DNA of 64,000 bases, taken from the NCBI GenBank assembly GCA_900544765.1, contig UQWI01000005.1, forward strand, positions 62,001 to 126,000, given 5' to 3'. Below are positions 45,657 to 55,992 of the stretch, piece after piece (the stretch's first letter is position 1; each line of letters starts with the position of its first letter). Under the pieces are notes generated by a model. The model searched no databases, was not told the DNA's origin, and was given only the letters and a program-made list of their open reading frames with translations. The DNA is from an uncultured Eubacteriales bacterium (GTDB taxonomy: Bacteria; Bacillota; Clostridia; Oscillospirales; Oscillospiraceae). The translations under genes and the position numbers were made by a program.

Positions 45657-47179
45657 TTCCTGTGCCTCCCCTCCCGGCGCGTGCTGCCGTCATAGCGCGG
45701 CAGCAGTATGAAGAACGCGGCGCCGCCCTCCTTGCGGTTTTCGACCTGCAGCGTCCCCAGGTGGCTGCGCACTATGGTGCGGACATGGTAGAGACCCATG
45801 CCCCAGTTGAAATTGGTGTTCTTGCTGGAGTAGAACGGCTCGAAAATCTTACGCCGCTCCGTCTCGTCTATGCCCGTGCCGTCGTCGCGCACCTCCAGCA
45901 CCGTGTAGAGCCGTATGTTGTAGCACACCACGGACACAGGGCTCTGCTCGTGCCCGGCGGCCACGTTGGCCTCCCAGGCGTTTGTCATTAGGTTGTAGAG
46001 CGCCTCGGACAGGTAATTCGCGTCCGCGAGCACCTCCACGCCCTCCGGCTCCTCGACCGTGAGCGGGGCGTCGGGATATTTCTTGCGGAAGCGGTCCTCG
46101 GCGACGGAGCACACGCTCTCGAGCGGCGTCGGCACCAGCATGACGCTCTTACTCTTGACCGTGCGGTACAGCTCCTCGCTGCGCGCGATGAGCGTGTCGT
46201 TTATATCGTTCAAACGCTCCGTGCTCTCACGCAGCCTTTCCATATCCGGCTCCGGCTTCTCCAGCTCGGCCCGGATACGCTTATACAGCACGCGGTTGGC
46301 CAGCAGCTGGTTCTTGATGCCGTGTACGAAAACGCTCGCGCCCGTGCGGGCGATGTCGAACTTGCGCTCGAGGCCCGGGTCCTCCCTGTTCGTGGATATG
46401 GTGTCCTCCGTGTACCTGAGCAGCATGCCTATGCCCAGCAGCCCGCCCAGGACGTTTATAACCACCAGGGCGATATATCCAGGCAGGCCCGGCATCAGCA
46501 GCATGTAGCCCACGCCGCGCATGCCTATATAGTCGTAGCTGTAGAAGTCATACACCTGCCCGGGGTCCTGTCCGCAGTAGATAAAATACAGCGCGGCAAG
46601 GCTTATCAGGCACACCACCAGCATCAGAAACTGCCGCCGGAAAAACGGCATGGTTATGGAGAATAGCTCGTAGCCCAGCAGGAAGGTCGACAGCAGAAGG
46701 TAGGCGATTATCCAGCCGTAACTCATATAGAAGAGCGCGGCCCTCCACCCCGGTATGAGGCCGACCAGCTCCACATATACCTGCGGTATGTAGAGCACCA
46801 TTGTCACGATTGGCAGCAGGGCCGTCAACCGTGAAGCAAGCGCCGGGCGCTTGCGCACAAGCTTCACCATAGTATAGCGCTCCGCCATCAGCAGCAGGAA
46901 CAGCGGGAAGAGGTGCCTGCCCACGTTGATCACCATGCCCATCTGGTTGAAGGTGATGAACCTGTACTGGAACCACAGCCTCACATTGTGCGAGAAGAAA
47001 AGGAAGTTCTCGACGTCTGCGGTGATGCCTCCGCGCTTTGCTATGAGCAGCATTATGCCAATCAGATATATTGTGAGGCTCAGGCACAGCGCGGCCAGCA
47101 GGAAGCTCTCCCTGTTGCGGCGAAGTATGAGCGTGACCATGGAACCGATAAGCAGTCCCGCGGCGAGAAGAAGCAGCAT
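45653..47179 (-). CDS. Sensor histidine kinase with multi-helix N-terminal membrane domain
   Basis: A 508-aa kinase. Residues 1-265 have about 7 hydrophobic helices and no visible PAS or HAMP domain, so sensing is through the membrane domain. The H-box is FDIARTGASVFVHGIKNQLL, with the phospho-acceptor in VHGIKN; N-box LYNLMTNAWEAN, G1 DDGTGID, and G2 WGMGLYHVRTI complete the HATPase domain. The start is at 47179. It forms a two-component system with the downstream regulator, 4-nt overlap. Signal unknown. Confidence 0.9.
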   Translation of the reverse strand: MLLLLAAGLLIGSMVTLILRRNRESFLLAALCLSLTIYLIGIMLLIAKRGGITADVENFLFFSHNVRLWFQYRFITFNQMGMVINVGRHLFPLFLLLMAERYTMVKLVRKRPALASRLTALLPIVTMVLYIPQVYVELVGLIPGWRAALFYMSYGWIIAYLLLSTFLLGYELFSITMPFFRRQFLMLVVCLISLAALYFIYCGQDPGQVYDFYSYDYIGMRGVGYMLLMPGLPGYIALVVINVLGGLLGIGMLLRYTEDTISTNREDPGLERKFDIARTGASVFVHGIKNQLLANRVLYKRIRAELEKPEPDMERLRESTERLNDINDTLIARSEELYRTVKSKSVMLVPTPLESVCSVAEDRFRKKYPDAPLTVEEPEGVEVLADANYLSEALYNLMTNAWEANVAAGHEQSPVSVVCYNIRLYTVLEVRDDGTGIDETERRKIFEPFYSSKNTNFNWGMGLYHVRTIVRSHLGTLQVENRKEGGAAFFILLPRYDGSTRREGRHRK

Positions 47180-47190
47180 TTTGAACGCCC

Positions 47191-47219
47191 CCTATAGCGC
47201 CATTTTACCGGATTTTCAA
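47191..47219 (-). promoter_or_regulatory. Candidate promoter of the kinase-nag-pfp operon
   Basis: Minus strand TTGAAA (47214-47219), 17 nt, TATAGG (47191-47196), ending 12 nt before the kinase ATG. Confidence 0.55.
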
Positions 47220-47245
47220 GCGCCTGTAAAGGAACATTCAGATAA

Positions 47246-47275
47246 ATGAGGGGCGGCGGAATCGCCGCCCCTCGG
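47246..47275. terminator. Hairpin after the ABC binding-protein gene
   Basis: GAGGGGCGGCG/CGCCGCCCCTC stem; only weak T-content on the minus side (ATTTATCT). It lies between the ABC importer genes and the kinase operon. Confidence 0.65.
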
Positions 47276-47296
47276 GCTTTTGCTTGTTGAATTTGC

Positions 47297-48373
47297 TTAC
47301 TCGGCAGCGCCGTAGAGGGCGTCGCCGGCCTCGGTCATGATGTCGAAGGCGACATAGTCCTCAACGGGGACGGGGGCCTCGAGGTTGCCGGAGGAGATCA
47401 TGATCTCCTGCTGCAGCTCGTAGTAGCCGGCGACGGTGCCGTCGGCCACGCCGTCGTAGACTTCCTTGCCGGTCAGCCAGTCGGCGTCGCCGCGCTGGTT
47501 GTAAGCGGAGTCGTAGTCGATGGCGAGCAGGTCGGCGACCCACTGGGCGACCTCGTCGTAGTGCTCATCGGCGGAGTAGTCCATGCCCTGGAACAGGGCG
47601 GTGACGAAGCGGACGAACATGTCGCGCTCGCTCTCGACGCGGTCGGGCATGGCGATCCAGCTGGCGAGGGAGACGGAGGTGTCGGAGAAGGTGACGTTGT
47701 CGGCGAGCTTGGTGGTGCCTTCAACCTGCTCGAGGACGGTCAAGCTCTCGGGGCTCCACAGGGCGCAGGCGTCGACGTCGCCGGTCATCATGGCGGTGAC
47801 GATGGCGGAGGCGTCCATGTTCATGGCGGTGATGTCGTCCATGGTCAGGCCGACGCTGTTAAGGGCGTTGGTCAGGATGACTTCGCTGGAGGTACCGGCG
47901 GCGTAAGCGACGGTCTTGCCGGCGAGGTCCTCAAGGCTGGTGACGTTCGGGCCGCCGATGACGGCGTCGCCGTTGGAGATGTGGCTGAGGGCGATTATCT
48001 CGGCGCTGCCGGCGGCGCAGAGCTTGTGGGCGCCGTCGCCTATGTAGCCGATGTCGATGGAGCCGGACTCCATGGCGGAGATGATGGTCGGGCCGTCCTG
48101 GAAGCTGCTGAGCTCAAGGGTGATGCCCTGCTCTTCCATGTAGCCCATCTGCTCGGCAGTGAGCACGCTCCACAGGGAGCCGTAGTTGTTCATGTAGCCG
48201 ACCTTGATGGTGATGGGCTCGGCGGTGGGCTCGTTGGACTCGGTGGTGCCGGGGTCGGCGGCCGGAGAGCCGCTGGCGGCGGGGTCAGCGCTGGGCTCGG
48301 TGGTATCGCTGCCGCAGGCGGCGAGAGCAAACACCATGACGAGGGCCAGGGCAAGCGCAAGAAGCTTCTTCAT
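47297..48373 (-). CDS. NitT/TauT-type ABC transporter substrate-binding lipoprotein
   Basis: A 358-aa lipoprotein. Signal MKKLLALALALVMVFALAAC with the lipobox LAAC; a low-complexity S/T/P/A/E linker (about 25-60) separates it from the mature domain. The rest (IKVGYMNNYGSLWSVLTAEQ, DIGYIGDGAHKLCAAG, GKTVAYAAGTSSEVILTNAL, ACALWSPESLTVLEQ) is a NrtA/SsuA/TauA-like periplasmic-binding fold. ATG at 48373 is used (GGAGG 9 nt upstream). It is third in the permease-ATPase-SBP operon. Ligand is not readable; sulfonates, pyrimidines and nitrate are family options. Confidence 0.9.
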   Translation of the reverse strand: MKKLLALALALVMVFALAACGSDTTEPSADPAASGSPAADPGTTESNEPTAEPITIKVGYMNNYGSLWSVLTAEQMGYMEEQGITLELSSFQDGPTIISAMESGSIDIGYIGDGAHKLCAAGSAEIIALSHISNGDAVIGGPNVTSLEDLAGKTVAYAAGTSSEVILTNALNSVGLTMDDITAMNMDASAIVTAMMTGDVDACALWSPESLTVLEQVEGTTKLADNVTFSDTSVSLASWIAMPDRVESERDMFVRFVTALFQGMDYSADEHYDEVAQWVADLLAIDYDSAYNQRGDADWLTGKEVYDGVADGTVAGYYELQQEIMISSGNLEAPVPVEDYVAFDIMTEAGDALYGAAE

Positions 48374-48442
48374 TAATTTGTTCCTCCTCATTTTTTGTTT
48401 GAAATTATGTGGTCAAAATGCTGTGCATTTTCACACTGCAAA

Positions 48443-49252
48443 TTACTTGCGCACCTCGAGGTACTCCTGGTAGACCAGGCTCCATATCTCGTTCTTGAGC
48501 TCGAGGAAGCGCGGGCTCATCTTCGTCTCCTGGTCGCGCGGGTAGGGGATGTCGATGTCGATGATAGCCTTGACGCGGCCGGGACGGGCGGACATTACTA
48601 TGACCTTCTGCGCGAGGATTATGGCCTCGTCGACGTCGTGGGTAATGAAGAAGCAGGTCTTCATGTCGCGCTCCCAGGTCTGCAGCAGTTCGCTCTGGAG
48701 CTGGGTGCGGGTCTGGGCGTCGAGCGCGCCGAAGGGTTCGTCCATGAGCAGGACCTGGGGCTCTGCGGCGTAGGCGCGGGCGATGGCGACGCGCTGCTTC
48801 ATGCCGCCGGAGAGCTCCTTCGGGTAGTGGTTGGCGAACTTGGTGAGGTCGACCTTTTCGAGGTACTTCATTGCGAGCTCGTCGGCCTCCTTGCCCTTGA
48901 TGCCGCGCATCTCGAGGGCGAAGCGGACGTTCTTCTTGACCGTCAGCCAGGGGAAGAGGGCGTACTGCTGGAACACGACGCCGCGGTCGGTGCCGGTGCC
49001 CTCGACGAGCTTGCCGTCGCAGTGGACCTGGCCGCTGGTAGGCTCGAGCAGTCCGGCGATGATGTTCAGCAGGGTGCTCTTGCCGCAGCCGGAGGGCCCG
49101 ACGACGCAGATGAACTCGTTGTCGTGGATGTCAAGCGTAACGCCGTTGAGGGCAATCATCTCACCGTTGCGGCCGTTGAACTTCTTGACGACGTTGTCTA
49201 TATGCACCTTTACGGGCGCGCCTTCGATATAGTTAGTGAGATTGGTTTCCAT
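48443..49252 (-). CDS. NitT/TauT-type ABC transporter ATP-binding protein
   Basis: A 269-aa ATPase. Seen: Walker A VVGPSGCGKSTLLNIIAGLL, Q-loop VFQQYALFPWLTV, signature ELSGGMKQRVAIARAYA, Walker B VLLMDEPFGALDAQTR, and FFITHDVDEAIIL. It belongs to the SsuB/TauB group. Its ATG overlaps the permease stop. It lies 70 nt before the binding-protein gene. Confidence 0.93.
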   Translation of the reverse strand: METNLTNYIEGAPVKVHIDNVVKKFNGRNGEMIALNGVTLDIHDNEFICVVGPSGCGKSTLLNIIAGLLEPTSGQVHCDGKLVEGTGTDRGVVFQQYALFPWLTVKKNVRFALEMRGIKGKEADELAMKYLEKVDLTKFANHYPKELSGGMKQRVAIARAYAAEPQVLLMDEPFGALDAQTRTQLQSELLQTWERDMKTCFFITHDVDEAIILAQKVIVMSARPGRVKAIIDIDIPYPRDQETKMSPRFLELKNEIWSLVYQEYLEVRK

Positions 49253-50034
49253 CAGTTAATCGTCTCCTGCCATCCGGTCAGCTTCTTTTCAAGGAAGCGA
49301 ATGCCTTTTTCGAGTAGAATTCCGATGATGCCCAGCACTATGACGTAGGCGAGCATGGGCGCGTTCTCAAAGTTGGAGCTCAGAGCGCGGATACGCATGC
49401 CGAGGCCGGCGACGGAGCCCGCGCTCTCGGCGGCGATTATGGTGGTCAGCGCGACGGAGGCGCCGAGGCGGATAGCCGTAAGTATGAAGGGGAGCGTGGC
49501 CGGGGCGAGGACGCGGACAAAGATGTCGCGGTTCTTGGCGCCGAGGACGCGCGCGGCCTTGATGAGGGTCTCGTCGACGTTTATGACGCCCTGGTAGATA
49601 GTCACGCACATGATGAGGAAGCAGGCGATGGTGATGGTCGTCACCTGGGCGGGGCGGCCGATACCGGCGCAGGCGACCAGCAGCGGGACGTAAGCCAGGG
49701 GCGGGATGTTGCGGATGAACTGAATCCAGGGGTTGATGATGTTGCGGACCGGCAGATACCAGGCCATCAGTATGGCGACGGGCAGCGCTATGACGAAGCC
49801 CAGGCCGTAGCCCAGCGCAACGGAGATAAGGCTGCTGGAAAGGTCGTCCCAAAAGACGCCGCGCTCTACCATGGTTATGAGGCCGTTGATAGTTGCGGGC
49901 GCGAACGGGAACGCGCGGCTTGTACTGGGCAGGATGCTCAGTATGTACCAGACCACCAAAGCTGCCACGAAGGACAGGATCACCCATGCCCAGCCGGGTA
50001 TTTTGCTGGCCCAGGAGTTTTTGTTGTTTCTCAA
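49252..50034 (-). CDS. NitT/TauT-type ABC transporter permease
   Basis: A 260-aa permease with about six helices (WAWVILSFVAALVVWYILS at the N-terminus). The EAA loop is APATLPFILTAIRLGASVALTTIIAAE, in the position expected for SsuC/TauC. The start codon is TTG at 50034 with GGGGAG about 7 nt upstream. It is the first gene of the importer operon and overlaps the ATPase start. An inverted repeat lies in its promoter region. Confidence 0.9.
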   Translation of the reverse strand: MRNNKNSWASKIPGWAWVILSFVAALVVWYILSILPSTSRAFPFAPATINGLITMVERGVFWDDLSSSLISVALGYGLGFVIALPVAILMAWYLPVRNIINPWIQFIRNIPPLAYVPLLVACAGIGRPAQVTTITIACFLIMCVTIYQGVINVDETLIKAARVLGAKNRDIFVRVLAPATLPFILTAIRLGASVALTTIIAAESAGSVAGLGMRIRALSSNFENAPMLAYVIVLGIIGILLEKGIRFLEKKLTGWQETIN

Positions 50035-50053
50035 CTCCAGTCTCCCCTTTCAG

Positions 50054-50090
50054 AGAATTATACAATTCAAGTTGATACCAGTATAATTCT
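50054..50090. promoter_or_regulatory. Inverted repeat in the promoter of the NitT/TauT importer
   Basis: AGAATTATAC (50054-50063) and GTATAATTCT (50081-50090), perfect 10-bp arms with a 17-nt spacer. Each arm carries a TATAAT, so it may be an operator, or paired -10 boxes. Confidence 0.6.
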
Positions 50091-50207
50091 TTTATTGGTT
50101 TTTTAAAGGATGAAGTTTCTTCATACCCTATTGCGTGACCCGTCTTGCCCGTTTGTAACATTTCTGAAACATTTTCTTTATATTTTTGCCTTTATACAGG
50201 AAAACAG

Positions 50208-50251
50208 CGAAAAAACATACACTGCCCGCCCCTGTCGGGCGGGCAGTGTAT
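50208..50251 (-). terminator. Terminator of lysA
   Basis: Minus strand CATACACTGCCCGCCC/GGGCGGGCAGTGTATG stem followed by TTTTTT. Confidence 0.88.
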
Positions 50252-50271
50252 GCGCGCTTTTATCACAGTTT

Positions 50272-51522
50272 TCAGAACTTCAGGGTGGCGAAATAGTCCT
50301 CCGGCGTCTCCGCGCGGCGTATGAGCTCGGCGGCACCGTCGGCATTCAGCAGCACCTCGGCGCTCCTCAGGCGGCCGTTGTAGTTGTAACCCATGGCGCG
50401 GCCGTGAGCGCCGGTGTCGTGTATGACCAGCGTGTCGCCTATCTCCACCTTGGGCAGCATGCGGTCGACGGCGAACTTGTCGTTGTTCTCGCAGAGCGAG
50501 CCGGTCACGTCGTAGAGGTGGTCGCACTCGGCGTCCTCCTTGCCCGCGACGGTGATGTGGTGGTAGGCGCCGTACATAGCCGGGCGCATGAGGTCGCAGG
50601 CCGAGGCGTCCACGCCTATATAATCCTTATAGATTTTCTTCTCGTGCAGCACCTTCGTCACGAGGCAGCCGTAGGGCGCGAGCATGAAGCGGCCCATTTC
50701 GGTGTAAATCTTCACGTCGCCCATGCCCTCGGGGACGAGTATGTCCTCATAGGCGCGCTTTACGCCTTCGCCGATGGCCATGATGTCGGGCATGGGCTCG
50801 CCGGGACGGTACGGTATGCCGACACCGCCGGAGAGGTTGATGAACGCGACGTGCGCGCCCGTCTCGCGGTGCAGCTCCACAGCCAGGCGGAAAAGCTGCG
50901 CGGCCAGCTCCGGGTAGTAGGCCTCGCTGGTGGTGTTTGAAGCGAGGAAGGCGTGGATGCCGAGGTGCTTCACCCCGCGCTGCATGAGCATGCGGAAGGC
51001 CTCGGAAATCTGCTCTCGGGTCATGCCGTACTTGGCCTCGCCGGGGTTGTCCATGATGCGGTTGGCGATAGAGAACTTGCCGCCGGGGTTGTAGCGGCAG
51101 CACATAGTCTCCGGGTACTCGCCCACGCACCCGTCGTAGAAGGGGATGTGGCTGATGTCGTCGAAGTTTATGATGGCGCCGAGCCTGTGCGCGAGGACGA
51201 ACTCCTCGGCGGGCGTGTCGTTCGACGAAAACATAATCTCCTCGCCGGATATGCCGAGCTTCTCGCAGAGCATGAGCTCGGTGAGGCTGGAGCAGTCCAT
51301 GCCGCAGCCCTCGGCGCGCAGCAGCTTCATTATGGCCGGCGTCGGCGTGGCTTTTACGGCGAAATACTCCCTGTAGCCCCCGTTCCAGGCGAAGGCGGCG
51401 TTGACTCTTCGCGCGTTTTCCGTGATGCCGGCGGCGTCATAGAGGTGAAAAGGCGTCGGAAATTGCCCGCAAATTTCGCCCAACTTGGCGGCGCTTACAA
51501 AAGGCATCTTTGTATTTCGCAT
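50272..51522 (-). CDS. lysA: PLP-dependent decarboxylase, probable diaminopimelate decarboxylase
   Basis: A 416-aa alanine-racemase-fold decarboxylase. Seen: YFAVKATPTPAIMKLLRAEG (PLP lysine), GMDCSSLTELMLCEKLG, the glycine-rich phosphate site INLSGGVGIPYRPGE, and the C-terminal GSLCENNDKFAVDR with the dimer-contributed cysteine, then DTLVIHDTGAHGRAMGYNYNGRLR. These match LysA rather than ornithine/arginine decarboxylases. ATG at 51522 is used because GGGGG lies 7 nt upstream; the longer frame to 51606 has no site and runs into promoter sequence. Confidence 0.9.
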   Translation of the reverse strand: MRNTKMPFVSAAKLGEICGQFPTPFHLYDAAGITENARRVNAAFAWNGGYREYFAVKATPTPAIMKLLRAEGCGMDCSSLTELMLCEKLGISGEEIMFSSNDTPAEEFVLAHRLGAIINFDDISHIPFYDGCVGEYPETMCCRYNPGGKFSIANRIMDNPGEAKYGMTREQISEAFRMLMQRGVKHLGIHAFLASNTTSEAYYPELAAQLFRLAVELHRETGAHVAFINLSGGVGIPYRPGEPMPDIMAIGEGVKRAYEDILVPEGMGDVKIYTEMGRFMLAPYGCLVTKVLHEKKIYKDYIGVDASACDLMRPAMYGAYHHITVAGKEDAECDHLYDVTGSLCENNDKFAVDRMLPKVEIGDTLVIHDTGAHGRAMGYNYNGRLRSAEVLLNADGAAELIRRAETPEDYFATLKF

Positions 51523-51570
51523 ATTTTGACCCCCAAAACCAGAAATTTGGCAGTTGCAAGCCATATTTTT

Positions 51571-51599
51571 ATTATAATATAATGAAATAACTAAGTCAA
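51571..51599 (-). promoter_or_regulatory. Sigma-A promoter of lysA
   Basis: Minus strand TTGACT (51594-51599), 17 nt, TATAAT (51571-51576). Confidence 0.85.
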
Positions 51600-51622
51600 A
51601 ACACAATCAGCAAAAAAATACT

Positions 51623-51650
51623 TTGATTCGTGCTGGAAAAAATGTATAAT
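51623..51650 (+). promoter_or_regulatory. Sigma-A promoter of the glycogen operon
   Basis: TTGATT (51623-51628), 16 nt, TATAAT (51645-51650), divergent from lysA. Confidence 0.75.
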
Positions 51651-51705
51651 GTGTAGTAAGAGACGGAAGGGGGGCCGTACCCCCGCCGGACGCAGGAGGT
51701 TCATT

Positions 51706-53664
<1,959 letters not shown>

Positions 53665-53700
53665 TCCCCGCCAAGCGCCAAAGCAATATCTGTTTCCAAC

Positions 53701-53728
53701 GGCCCTCCGCCCCGCGGCGGAGCGGGCC
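53701..53728 (+). other. Hairpin in the glgB-glgA intergenic region
   Basis: GGCCC-TCCGCC / GGCGGA-GCGGGCC with a one-base bulge and no T tract. It may stabilise or partly attenuate the transcript between glgB and glgA. Confidence 0.5.
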
Positions 53729-53753
53729 TCAACGCGAAAGGATGGATTATAAG

Positions 53754-55232
53754 ATGAAACGTGAATTCCAGCAGTCCCTGGCGGACAAGGGCCGCGACCG
53801 TCTGCCGACCGTTCTGCTCGTCAGCGCGGAATGCGCCCCCATATCCAAGACGGGCGGCCTCGCCGACGTGGTGGGCACCCTGCCGAAGAGCCTTGCGGCC
53901 CTCGGCATAGACGCGCGCGTGATAACCCCTTACCACCGCTGTGTCAAGGACAGATACCACGACCAGGTGGAGCACATGTTCAGCTTTTCCGTCGACCTCG
54001 GCTGGCGCAGCCAGTATGTGGGCATTGAGCGCCTGGTGCTCGACGGCGTCACTATTTACCTCGTCGACAACGAGTATTACTTCGGCGACCGCATCTACCG
54101 CGGCGGCGTGCCCGAGGGCGAGCAGTACGCCTTCTTCACCCGCGCCGTGCTCGACGCCATACCGAACCTCGGCTTCTTCCCCGACATCCTGCACTGCAAC
54201 GACTGGCACACCGCAATGATACCCATGCTGCTGCGCACGCAGTACGGCTACTATGTACACGGCCGCATGAAGACCCTGCTCACCATCCACAACATAGCCT
54301 ACCAGGGCAAGTTCGGATTCGAGTTCTTCCGCGACCTGCTGAGGGTCGAGGACAGGTACTTCACGCCTGAGTTCATGGAACTCAACGGCTGCGGCGCTTT
54401 CCTGAAGGCCGGCTGCGTCTTTGCCGACAGGCTGAGCACGGTAAGCCCGAGCTATGCCAATGAGATTTGCACCCCGTACTTCGGCGAGGGCCTCGAGGGC
54501 ATACTCTCCGCCCGCCGCCACCAGCTCTCCGGCATAATAAACGGCATAGACACCAAGGTGTTCAACCCCTTCAGCGACCAGCTCATACCCAAGCGCTTCG
54601 ACAAGGGCCACCTCAAGGGCAAGCAGACCTGCAAGGAGTCGCTGATGTTCGATATGGGCCTCCACGCCGACATCCACACCCCGCTCATTGCAATGGTCAC
54701 CCGCATGACCCCGCAGAAGGGCTTCGATCTCATAGAGCGCGTGCTCGACGAAATGATGTACTTCGACATCTGCTTCCTGCTGCTAGGCAGCGGCGCGAAG
54801 AAGTACGAGACCTTCATGCGTGAGGCCGAGAACCGCCACCGCGGCCGTGTCTGCTCCTACATAGGCTACAATGAGGATTTGAGCCACCGTGTCTACGCCG
54901 GCGCGGACATGCTGCTCATGCCGAGCCGCTTTGAGCCCTGCGGCCTCTCCCAGATGATAGCCATGCGCTACGGCACCCTGCCCATCGTCCGCGAGACGGG
55001 CGGCCTCAAGGACACGGTCAAGCCCTACAACCAGTACACAGGTGAGGGCAACGGCTTCTCCTTTGCCAACTACAACGCGCACGAAATGAAGGCCACGGTC
55101 GAGCGCGCGGTGAACCTCTACCGCAATGAGCCCAACACCTGGACGAACCTCATGAAGAACGCCATGAGCGAGGACTTCAGCTTTGCCCGCAGCGCGGAGG
55201 ACTACGCCAGGCTGTACATAGACATGCTGTAA
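53754..55232 (+). CDS. glgA: Glycogen synthase (ADP-glucose type, GT5)
   Basis: A 492-aa GT-B glycosyltransferase. Seen: VLLVSAECAPISKTGGLADV (K-x-G-G-L nucleotide site), the central HCNDWHTAMIPMLLRTQYG, GLEGILSARRHQLSGIINGIDT, TPQKGFDLIERVLDEMM, and the C-terminal LMPSRFEPCGLSQMIAMRYG with the catalytic E and the GGLKDTV loop. ATG at 53754 is preferred to 53742 because AAAGGA is too close to the latter. It elongates glycogen with glucose from ADP-glucose. Confidence 0.94.
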   Translation: MKREFQQSLADKGRDRLPTVLLVSAECAPISKTGGLADVVGTLPKSLAALGIDARVITPYHRCVKDRYHDQVEHMFSFSVDLGWRSQYVGIERLVLDGVTIYLVDNEYYFGDRIYRGGVPEGEQYAFFTRAVLDAIPNLGFFPDILHCNDWHTAMIPMLLRTQYGYYVHGRMKTLLTIHNIAYQGKFGFEFFRDLLRVEDRYFTPEFMELNGCGAFLKAGCVFADRLSTVSPSYANEICTPYFGEGLEGILSARRHQLSGIINGIDTKVFNPFSDQLIPKRFDKGHLKGKQTCKESLMFDMGLHADIHTPLIAMVTRMTPQKGFDLIERVLDEMMYFDICFLLLGSGAKKYETFMREAENRHRGRVCSYIGYNEDLSHRVYAGADMLLMPSRFEPCGLSQMIAMRYGTLPIVRETGGLKDTVKPYNQYTGEGNGFSFANYNAHEMKATVERAVNLYRNEPNTWTNLMKNAMSEDFSFARSAEDYARLYIDML

Positions 55233-55242
55233 GGCGGTGCCT

Positions 55243-55992
55243 ATGGCGGAAAAGAGACAGATAACCGTATATTTCGGCGGCGAGGCACACGAGGTGTGGA
55301 CCGACAGCGGGCTTGAGGTCAGCTATACGGACCGCACCCCGGCCATCGCCGTATTAGACGCGGACACCCTGCGCGCCGAGGCCCCCGAGCCCGGCCGCAA
55401 GGGCGACGTAAAGGCCGGGTACAACGAGCTCGCGCGCTGGCGCGAGCTCGCAATGCGCCTGAACTCCGGCGCGGTCTCGCCCCTGTCGAGCGCCTACTTC
55501 CGGGCTTCTGCCGAGGTCGGCCTGGCCGTTGAGGAGGCAGGCGATGACTGGACGGGCCTGAGCGCACACTATAAGTGCGTGCTTGGCGGCGGCGTGGAGA
55601 GCATCGCCCTGATAGAGATGCTGCGCCGCCTGCTCGACGAAAAGCGCGCCGCCTGGGAAGAAGCAATGGGCATAGTCTCGAGCTGCTTCACGCTCTGCAT
55701 CCCCAAGATAAGGCTCGGCGCGCCCGTGCCGCTCGCCGCCGTCAAGGCCCTGCAGCCGCGCGACGCCACCCTCATCCGCGCCGTGAACGAGAAGCTCTGC
55801 TCCCGCCTGTGGGACGCGTGGCCGGGCGACTGGCTGCGCATCGGCGAGAGCGCCGCCGTGCGCGACGACGAGGCCGATTTGACCATGCTGGCCGCGGCTA
55901 TGTGCTCGCATGTATACTGCACGAAGGAGGAGCTGGCAGGCCCGCTGCGCGCGCTTTATACGCTGGAACCGGCCAGATTTAGCGAAATATGA
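55243..55992 (+). CDS. Glycogen phosphorylase-derived protein without catalytic domain
   Basis: A 249-aa protein of unknown function in the glycogen operon. Residues about 120-249 (ALIEMLRRLLDEKRAAWEEA; VNEKLCSRLWDAWPGDWLRI; ALYTLEPARFSEI) follow the order and spacing of the N-terminal half of glycogen/maltodextrin phosphorylase (E. coli: AIPELMRLLMDEHGLSWDDA ... INDRF ... WPGD ... PNKFHNVTNGI). Residues 1-110 (MAEKRQ...GLSAHYKCVL) show similarity to no other family I recognise. It stops exactly before the TNGI point, and the catalytic, PLP-binding half is absent. The LNDTHP and AYTNHT active-site segments are replaced by LGGGVES and TLCIPKI. ATG at 55243 (AAGGCGG upstream) is preferred to GTG at 55237. 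Its stop overlaps the GH13 start (ATGA), so it is an intact gene, not a broken one. Confidence 0.75.
   Translation: MAEKRQITVYFGGEAHEVWTDSGLEVSYTDRTPAIAVLDADTLRAEAPEPGRKGDVKAGYNELARWRELAMRLNSGAVSPLSSAYFRASAEVGLAVEEAGDDWTGLSAHYKCVLGGGVESIALIEMLRRLLDEKRAAWEEAMGIVSSCFTLCIPKIRLGAPVPLAAVKALQPRDATLIRAVNEKLCSRLWDAWPGDWLRIGESAAVRDDEADLTMLAAAMCSHVYCTKEELAGPLRALYTLEPARFSEI

Noticed and set aside
55230..55245. Frameshifted glycogen phosphorylase
   Set aside because: No phosphorylase C-terminal sequence occurs in any frame after 55992; the next gene is an intact GH13 enzyme that overlaps by 4 nt.
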